Made by a program: the position numbers and the translations under genes. DNA of 9,997 nt from an uncultured bacterium. GTDB taxonomy: Bacteria; Bacteroidota; Bacteroidia; Bacteroidales; CAIWKO01. The stretch is from the NCBI GenBank assembly GCA_903916135.1, contig CAIWVT010000653.1, positions 1 to 9,997 of the forward strand, read 5' to 3'. Under the pieces are notes generated by a model, which did no database searches, was not told where the DNA came from, and worked only from the letters and a program-made list of their open reading frames with translations. This document shows positions 5,682-9,997 of this stretch, one piece after another; position 1 is the stretch's first letter, and each line of letters starts with the position of its first letter.

Positions 5682-7622
5682 ATGAAAAAATTTATCTTTA
5701 CTCTTTTTTTATTATGTAGCTTCTCGTATTTGTTTGCTCAACGAATGCCGGATAAGAATTTTACCAAGAGCATTGCGCAGCAAGAAGCCAAAAGTCATGA
5801 AAAAATATTGCATAGGAGTAGCAATCCAAAGATAGGAGCAAATTATAATTTGTTTTATCATCGCATGAATTGGTTCGTCAATCCTGCGGTGAACTACATT
5901 AAAGGTTCGATTTTGTCGCGTTTCAAGGCAGTTGGAAATATGAGTATGATGGAATTTGAATTGAACGATGTGCTGACGGTGGATTCTATTAAATATCATA
6001 ATGTGAAACTCACCAACTTTACGCATGCTTCCAATCTAATCAACATTACCTTGCCTGTTGCAATTCCGAACAATCAAACGGATTCTATCATGGTGTATTA
6101 TCAGGGTGCGCCTCCTCAAGGCATTGGATTTGGTAGTTTTATTCAAGATAGTCATAGCGGAACGCCCATCATCTGGACACTCTCCGAACCTTATGGAGCG
6201 CCTGACTGGTGGCCCTGCAAAAATTCGTTAAGTGATAAAATTGATTCGATAGATGTGTATGTAACCACTCCAAGTGCCTATAGGGTAGGATGCAATGGGG
6301 TATTGCTTTCAGAAACTGTGGCAGGAGCCAATAAAATCTATCATTGGAAACATAAATACCCTATAGCTACCTATCTTATTGCCATCGCGGTTACAAACTA
6401 TGCTGTATATTCTAATTATGCTTCCTTGCATAGCGGAACGCTTCAGATTTTGAATTATGTGTTTCCCGAAAATCTTGCTGATGCGCAAGCCAATACTCCC
6501 AATTTGATTCCGGTGATGCAGTTGTATGATAGTTTGTTTTCAGATTATCCTTATATGAATGAAAAATATGGTCATGCACAATTCAATTGGGGTGGTGGGA
6601 TGGAGCATCAAACGATGACGTTCTTAATCAATTTTGGGTATGATCTCATGGCGCATGAGTTGGCGCATCAATGGTTTGGTGATAAAGTGACATGCAAGAG
6701 CTGGCACGACATCTGGATTAACGAAAGTTTTGCCACATTATTGACAGGGCTAACGTATAAGTTTCTACAAAGTCCTGCTGCATGGAAAACATGGAAACAA
6801 AGCACCACCAGCAATGTTATTTCTCAAACGGATGGCTCAGTTTATTGTGATGATACCACTTCTGTCAATAGAATTTTTGATGGTCGTTTGTCCTACGACA
6901 AAGGCGGAATGGTTCTTAACATGCTTCGCTTTAAAATAGGGGATTCTGCATTTTTTAGTTGCATGAAAAGCTTTATCACAGATGCACAATTTGCGTATAG
7001 CTTTGCAGGCACATCCAATTTCCAAGACCATGCTCAGGCTGCTTCGGGGTTAAATTTGATAGAATTTTTTAATGATTGGATTTACAATCAAGGGTATCCT
7101 TCTTACACACTCTATTGTATCACCTATCCCGACAGTACTTTTAATATGACTATTTCGCAAACGCAATCACATCCTTCCGTATCTTTCTTTAAATTGCCTG
7201 TCCCTATTAAGTTTTCTTTAGGCTCAAAAGACACGGTTATCGTTTTTAATAATGTTTCAAACTATGAGGTATTTCAAGGGAAGTTAAAGTTTATTCCCAA
7301 TACGATAACCTTTGACCCGGAAAGCGAACTTATTGCCCAATGCTTATCGAATAGTATTATAGTAAGTGTTGATGGAAGTTCTGAGAGCACCATAAAGATT
7401 TCGCCCAATCCTTTTACGAATACTATTTTTATCGAGAACATAGGAAACCCAAGTAAGAATATTCAAGTGTATGATATTAGTGGTCATTTGATTCGTGAAA
7501 TTAACGGAAATATGCTTTCGCAAAAAGTAACATTAGATTTATCCGACCTAAATAAAGGTGTATATATAATCAAAATTGTTACCTCAAACAATAATTTCAT
7601 ACGAAAAATCGTTAAGACATAA
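5682..7622 (+). CDS. Secreted M1-family zinc aminopeptidase with type IX sorting tail
   Basis: 646-residue exopeptidase of the M1 (aminopeptidase N-like, gluzincin) family, which removes N-terminal residues from peptides. A signal peptide (MKKFIFTLFLLCSFSYLFA, cut before Q20) is followed by the beta-rich N-terminal domain (with PDWWPCKN) and the catalytic domain. The exopeptidase motif reads GGGME at 304-308, in place of the usual GAMEN. Zinc ligands are H325 and H329 in HELAH and E348 eighteen residues later; E326 is the catalytic base and Y405 (YDKGG) the transition-state tyrosine. The C-terminal 75 residues (from SPNPFTN at 574 to KIVKT) match a type A sorting domain of the type IX system, so it should be exported to the cell surface or medium. 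The frame opens upstream at 5640, but that start overlaps the previous gene; ATG 5682 opens the signal peptide. Likely role: peptide scavenging. Confidence 0.93.
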   Translation: MKKFIFTLFLLCSFSYLFAQRMPDKNFTKSIAQQEAKSHEKILHRSSNPKIGANYNLFYHRMNWFVNPAVNYIKGSILSRFKAVGNMSMMEFELNDVLTVDSIKYHNVKLTNFTHASNLINITLPVAIPNNQTDSIMVYYQGAPPQGIGFGSFIQDSHSGTPIIWTLSEPYGAPDWWPCKNSLSDKIDSIDVYVTTPSAYRVGCNGVLLSETVAGANKIYHWKHKYPIATYLIAIAVTNYAVYSNYASLHSGTLQILNYVFPENLADAQANTPNLIPVMQLYDSLFSDYPYMNEKYGHAQFNWGGGMEHQTMTFLINFGYDLMAHELAHQWFGDKVTCKSWHDIWINESFATLLTGLTYKFLQSPAAWKTWKQSTTSNVISQTDGSVYCDDTTSVNRIFDGRLSYDKGGMVLNMLRFKIGDSAFFSCMKSFITDAQFAYSFAGTSNFQDHAQAASGLNLIEFFNDWIYNQGYPSYTLYCITYPDSTFNMTISQTQSHPSVSFFKLPVPIKFSLGSKDTVIVFNNVSNYEVFQGKLKFIPNTITFDPESELIAQCLSNSIIVSVDGSSESTIKISPNPFTNTIFIENIGNPSKNIQVYDISGHLIREINGNMLSQKVTLDLSDLNKGVYIIKIVTSNNNFIRKIVKT

Positions 7623-7717
7623 ACGAAAAGCAAAAGTTTAATTTCATTGCAATGTGAAGTTGCATAGGTCTTTACAAAAAGGATTTTATTTGAATATATA
7701 TTTATTTATGTAAACAC

Positions 7718-7748
7718 TTGACTTTAGGCTCTAAATAGTGTACTTTTG
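7718..7748 (+). promoter_or_regulatory. Bacteroidota-type promoter for queA
   Basis: TTG (7718-7720) is followed by a 20-base spacer and TACTTTTG (7741-7748), an almost ideal match to the phylum consensus. The expected start site is near 7754, giving a leader of about 35 A/T-rich bases before ATG 7789. It shows that queA is transcribed separately from the upstream peptidase. Confidence 0.75.
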
Positions 7749-7788
7749 TACTCGTTTTATTAAAAGTATATATTAAAAAATATAAATT

Positions 7789-8838
7789 ATGAAGTTGTCT
7801 GAATACCGGTTTTATTTACCTCAAGATTTAGTTGCAGATAGACCTTCAAAGCAGAGAGATGAATCGCGTTTAATGATTCTGAACAGAAAAACTAAAACCA
7901 TCGAACACAAGGTCTTTAGGGATTTACTGGATTATTTTGATGATGGAGATTGTTTAATCTTGAACAATACAAAGGTTTTTCCTGCACGGCTTTATGGTCG
8001 AAAAGAAAAAACAGGAGCCAAAATTGAAGTTTTTTTGCTTCGAGAACTCAATCATGATTCCCGTTTATGGGATGTGCTTGTTGATCCTGCACGAAAAATT
8101 CGTATCGGAAACAAATTGTATTTTGGTGAAGACGAATCTTTGGTTGCTGAAGTGATTGATAACACTACGTCACGAGGACGCACTATTCGCTTTTTATTTG
8201 ATGGTCCGTATGATGAATTCAAAAAGATTATTGAAGGATTAGGCGATACACCCTTGCCTAAATTTATCAAACGAGATACAGAACCGGAAGATAAGGAACG
8301 TTACCAAACGATTTATGCCAAACATGAAGGTGCAGTTGCCGCACCAACGGCAGGTTTGCACTTTAGTCGTGAGCTGATGAAACGCCTCGAATTAAAAGGA
8401 GTAAATTTTGCAGAAATCACCTTACATGCAGGTTTGGGAAATTTTCGCTCCATTGATGTGGAAGACCTCAGTAAACATAAAAGCGATTCCGAACAGGTCA
8501 TTATTGATGAACGCGCTTGCGAAATAGTGAATAAGTCAAAGAAGAATAGAAAAAATGTTTGTGCTGTAGGCACCACTTCCATGAAAGGCATAGAATCTTC
8601 TGTTGCAATTTCAGGTAATCTAAAACCTTATGATGGATGGACAAATAAATTTATCTTTCCACCTTATGATTTTAGTGTCGCAAATCGAATGATTACTAAT
8701 TTTCATCTGCCTCAATCTTCCTTAATGATTATGGTGGCGGCATTTGCAGAGTTTGATTTTTTGATGAAAGCTTATAAAGAAGCCGTTTCTGAAAAATATC
8801 GTTTCTTTACCTATGGGGATGCCATGATGATTATCTAA
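7789..8838 (+). CDS. queA: S-adenosylmethionine:tRNA ribosyltransferase-isomerase (QueA)
   Basis: QueA transfers and isomerises the ribose of S-adenosylmethionine onto 7-aminomethyl-7-deazaguanine at position 34 of tRNAs for Tyr, His, Asn and Asp. This makes epoxyqueuosine, the penultimate form of queuosine. The 349 residues match the family's usual length. Landmarks in order are the N-terminal YxLPxxLVADRP-type segment; NNTKVFPARL (from N59); AAPTAGLHF (184-192); LHAGLGNFRSID; VGTTS (260-264, followed by MKGIES where many homologues have VRTLES); and FIFPPYDFSVANRMITNFHLP near the C-terminus. It is a cytoplasmic enzyme. It has its own promoter and is followed by a terminator-like hairpin. 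No other queuosine genes are in the window, and I see no preQ1 riboswitch in the short leader. Confidence 0.97.
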   Translation: MKLSEYRFYLPQDLVADRPSKQRDESRLMILNRKTKTIEHKVFRDLLDYFDDGDCLILNNTKVFPARLYGRKEKTGAKIEVFLLRELNHDSRLWDVLVDPARKIRIGNKLYFGEDESLVAEVIDNTTSRGRTIRFLFDGPYDEFKKIIEGLGDTPLPKFIKRDTEPEDKERYQTIYAKHEGAVAAPTAGLHFSRELMKRLELKGVNFAEITLHAGLGNFRSIDVEDLSKHKSDSEQVIIDERACEIVNKSKKNRKNVCAVGTTSMKGIESSVAISGNLKPYDGWTNKFIFPPYDFSVANRMITNFHLPQSSLMIMVAAFAEFDFLMKAYKEAVSEKYRFFTYGDAMMII

Positions 8839-8860
8839 AAAAGAATTTACTAATTGAAAT

Positions 8861-8901
8861 AAAAGTCATTCGCAGAAATTATTATGTGGATGACTTTTTT
8901 T
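8861..8901 (+). terminator. Hairpin with T-run after queA
   Basis: AAAAGTCATTCGCA (8861-8874) pairs with the stretch 8885-8898, giving a 14-bp stem with two G-T wobbles around a ten-base loop. The nine outer pairs are perfect (AAAAGTCAT with ATGACTTTT). Seven Ts (8895-8901) form the end of the stem and the tail. It starts 22 bases after the queA stop and ends 14 bases before the ispD start. Confidence 0.75.
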
Positions 8902-8915
8902 ATTGACTTAAAAGA

Positions 8916-9596
8916 GTGAAAAAATACGTTATAATTGTTGCTGGCGGTTCAGGTGAAAGAATGAAATCGGATATTCCAAAGCAATTTATTGAAGTTGGAG
9001 GAATACCTATTATCATCCATACTTTAAACATTTTTGAACATGCTATTCCCGATATTGAATTTATTATTGTTGTAAATCCTAAATGGATACAAATGTGGAA
9101 GATGATTTGCGAAAATCACAACATTGACAATTCTTTCATTACCATAGAAGGCGGACCTACGCGTTTTCATTCTGTCAAAAATGGTTTGTCGAAAATAAAC
9201 AATCTGAATTCATTAGTAGCTATTCATGATGCAGTTCGCCCCTTTGTGAGCAAAGAAGTTATTCGAGCATGTTTTAAAGAAGCCGAATTATTTGGTAATG
9301 CAGTACCTGTTGTTCCAATTCATGACTCTGTTCGAAAGAAAACGGGAGCATTTAATGAAGCGATAGATCGCAAAAAATTATGGATTGTTCAGACTCCACA
9401 GTGTTTCCAAACATCCTTGATAAAAAAAGCGTATCTACAAAATTATGATGAAAAGTTTACGGATGACGCAATCGTACTGGAAAATATTGGTATGCAAATT
9501 CGTTTTGTTGATGGCAATCTCGAAAATATTAAAATCACCAAACCCTCTGACATATTGATTGCAGAAGCTTTTGTAAATAATCAAATAACTGATTGA
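8916..9596 (+). CDS. ispD: 2-C-methyl-D-erythritol 4-phosphate cytidylyltransferase (IspD)
   Basis: IspD joins CTP and 2-C-methyl-D-erythritol 4-phosphate to form CDP-methylerythritol, the third step of the MEP route to isoprenoid precursors. It is cytoplasmic. The 226 residues fit the family. The N-terminal nucleotide loop is VAGGSGERM (8-16), followed by IPKQF with catalytic Lys22. Mid-protein HDAVRPF (104-110) is the conserved metal/CTP segment, and the C-terminal part has DGNLENIKITKPSDI, the usual G-N-x-x-N-x-K-x-T-x-P-x-D signature. The start is GTG at 8916: an in-frame TGA at 8904-8906 excludes longer forms, and the next ATG would remove the nucleotide loop. It sits just behind a terminator-like hairpin with no recognisable TAnnTTTG promoter of its own, so it may depend on read-through from queA. 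Its stop is separated by one base from the stop of the convergent gene. Confidence 0.96.
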   Translation: MKKYVIIVAGGSGERMKSDIPKQFIEVGGIPIIIHTLNIFEHAIPDIEFIIVVNPKWIQMWKMICENHNIDNSFITIEGGPTRFHSVKNGLSKINNLNSLVAIHDAVRPFVSKEVIRACFKEAELFGNAVPVVPIHDSVRKKTGAFNEAIDRKKLWIVQTPQCFQTSLIKKAYLQNYDEKFTDDAIVLENIGMQIRFVDGNLENIKITKPSDILIAEAFVNNQITD

Positions 9597-9597
9597 T

Positions 9598-9997
9598 TTA
9601 TCTTTTCCGTCCTATAATCATCGCATTATTGAATGTTTCGACTCTAATTATTTCTGAAAATCCTGAATGACTAAGCCAATTACGAATTTCACTTTCTGTA
9701 TAAGTATCCCCATTTTCCGTTCCAACTAACATATTCAAGGCAAACAAGGCTCCTGCAAAAGGTTCGGTTCGTGTTTCGTTCATCACATGGTCATGAATAA
9801 CGATTAAACCGTTTTTATTCAAAGAGTCATAGCATTTCTGAACAAGTTTTTGGTTTTCGTCAAAAGAATTTATGTGAATGATTGCTGATAAGAAAGTCAT
9901 ATCATAACGCATTCCCCAATCATCTTTACTGTAATCGCCACCAATAAAATCAAACTGTTGGGATAGTCCTTCGTTATCAATATATTTTTTGGTAATA
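9598..9997 (-). CDS. Class I SAM-dependent O-methyltransferase, C-terminal part
   Basis: The frame is open from the right edge to TAA at 9600-9598, giving 132 codons; the N-terminus lies outside the window. A Met codon at 9912 is internal, because in-frame residues of the same domain continue upstream (FDFIGGDYSKDDWG). The visible part is the second half of a Rossmann-fold methyltransferase of the O-methyltransferase (Methyltransf_2, hydroxyneurosporene-type) group. It shows the acidic strand after GGDY; YDMTFLSAIIHI, like the family's 'LS.ilH'; the GLIVIHDHVMNETRT strand and loop; ALNMLVGTENGDTYT; and ESEIRNWLSHSGF near the C-terminus. The SAM-binding glycine loop would be in the missing part. 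The substrate cannot be told; relatives methylate small aromatic, carotenoid or polyketide hydroxyls. It converges with ispD and does not appear functionally linked to it. Confidence 0.85.
   Translation of the reverse strand, partial: ITKKYIDNEGLSQQFDFIGGDYSKDDWGMRYDMTFLSAIIHINSFDENQKLVQKCYDSLNKNGLIVIHDHVMNETRTEPFAGALFALNMLVGTENGDTYTESEIRNWLSHSGFSEIIRVETFNNAMIIGRKR

Noticed and set aside
7645..7670. Terminator after the M1 peptidase gene
   Set aside because: Only a five-base stem (TGCAA with TTGCA) can be formed and no T-run follows.
7755..7788. preQ1 riboswitch upstream of queA
   Set aside because: The predicted leader is only about 35 A/T-rich bases with no stem-loop and A-rich tail pattern of a preQ1 aptamer.

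Overview
The window looks like part of a Bacteroidota (Bacteroidetes) chromosome. The evidence is: a secreted peptidase with a C-terminal sorting tail of the type IX secretion system; a double-propeller LytS-type sensor kinase of the kind common in this phylum; promoters of the TTTG/TTG - about 20 bp - TAnnTTTG form; A-rich leaders without Shine-Dalgarno sequences; and AT-rich DNA. I cannot place it below phylum.

Layout. Positions 1-803 (minus) hold the 5' part of a hypothetical gene that runs off the left edge, behind a textbook promoter. Positions 804-1547 contain no convincing gene. They hold a series of repeats: ten exact-length 21-bp tandem units, a strong hairpin, a long inverted repeat enclosing a 16-bp duplication and a four-run G-quadruplex motif, a likely terminator, and four 15-bp units that run into the stop codon of the next gene. 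Positions 1548-5092 (minus) form a two-gene operon: a small, very basic lipoprotein and a 1067-residue sensor histidine kinase with 14 propeller blades. Positions 5240-7622 (plus) form a second operon, divergent from the first: a Rieske-fold lipoprotein lacking both ligand histidines, and a secreted M1 zinc aminopeptidase. Positions 7789-9596 (plus) hold two housekeeping enzymes, queA (queuosine in tRNA) and ispD (MEP isoprenoid pathway), separated by a terminator-like hairpin. From 9598 to the right edge (minus) lies the C-terminal part of a class I O-methyltransferase, convergent with ispD.

How the genes work together. Most neighbours are functionally unrelated. The two tight pairs (lipoprotein + kinase, lipoprotein + peptidase) are cell-envelope modules, and co-transcription is the main evidence that each pair acts together. 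The kinase has no receiver or DNA-binding domain and no response regulator beside it, so its partner must be encoded elsewhere. I do not see a clearly new defence or mobile system. The least explained parts are the repeat cluster at 971-1550, the histidine-less Rieske protein and the basic lipoprotein beside the kinase.
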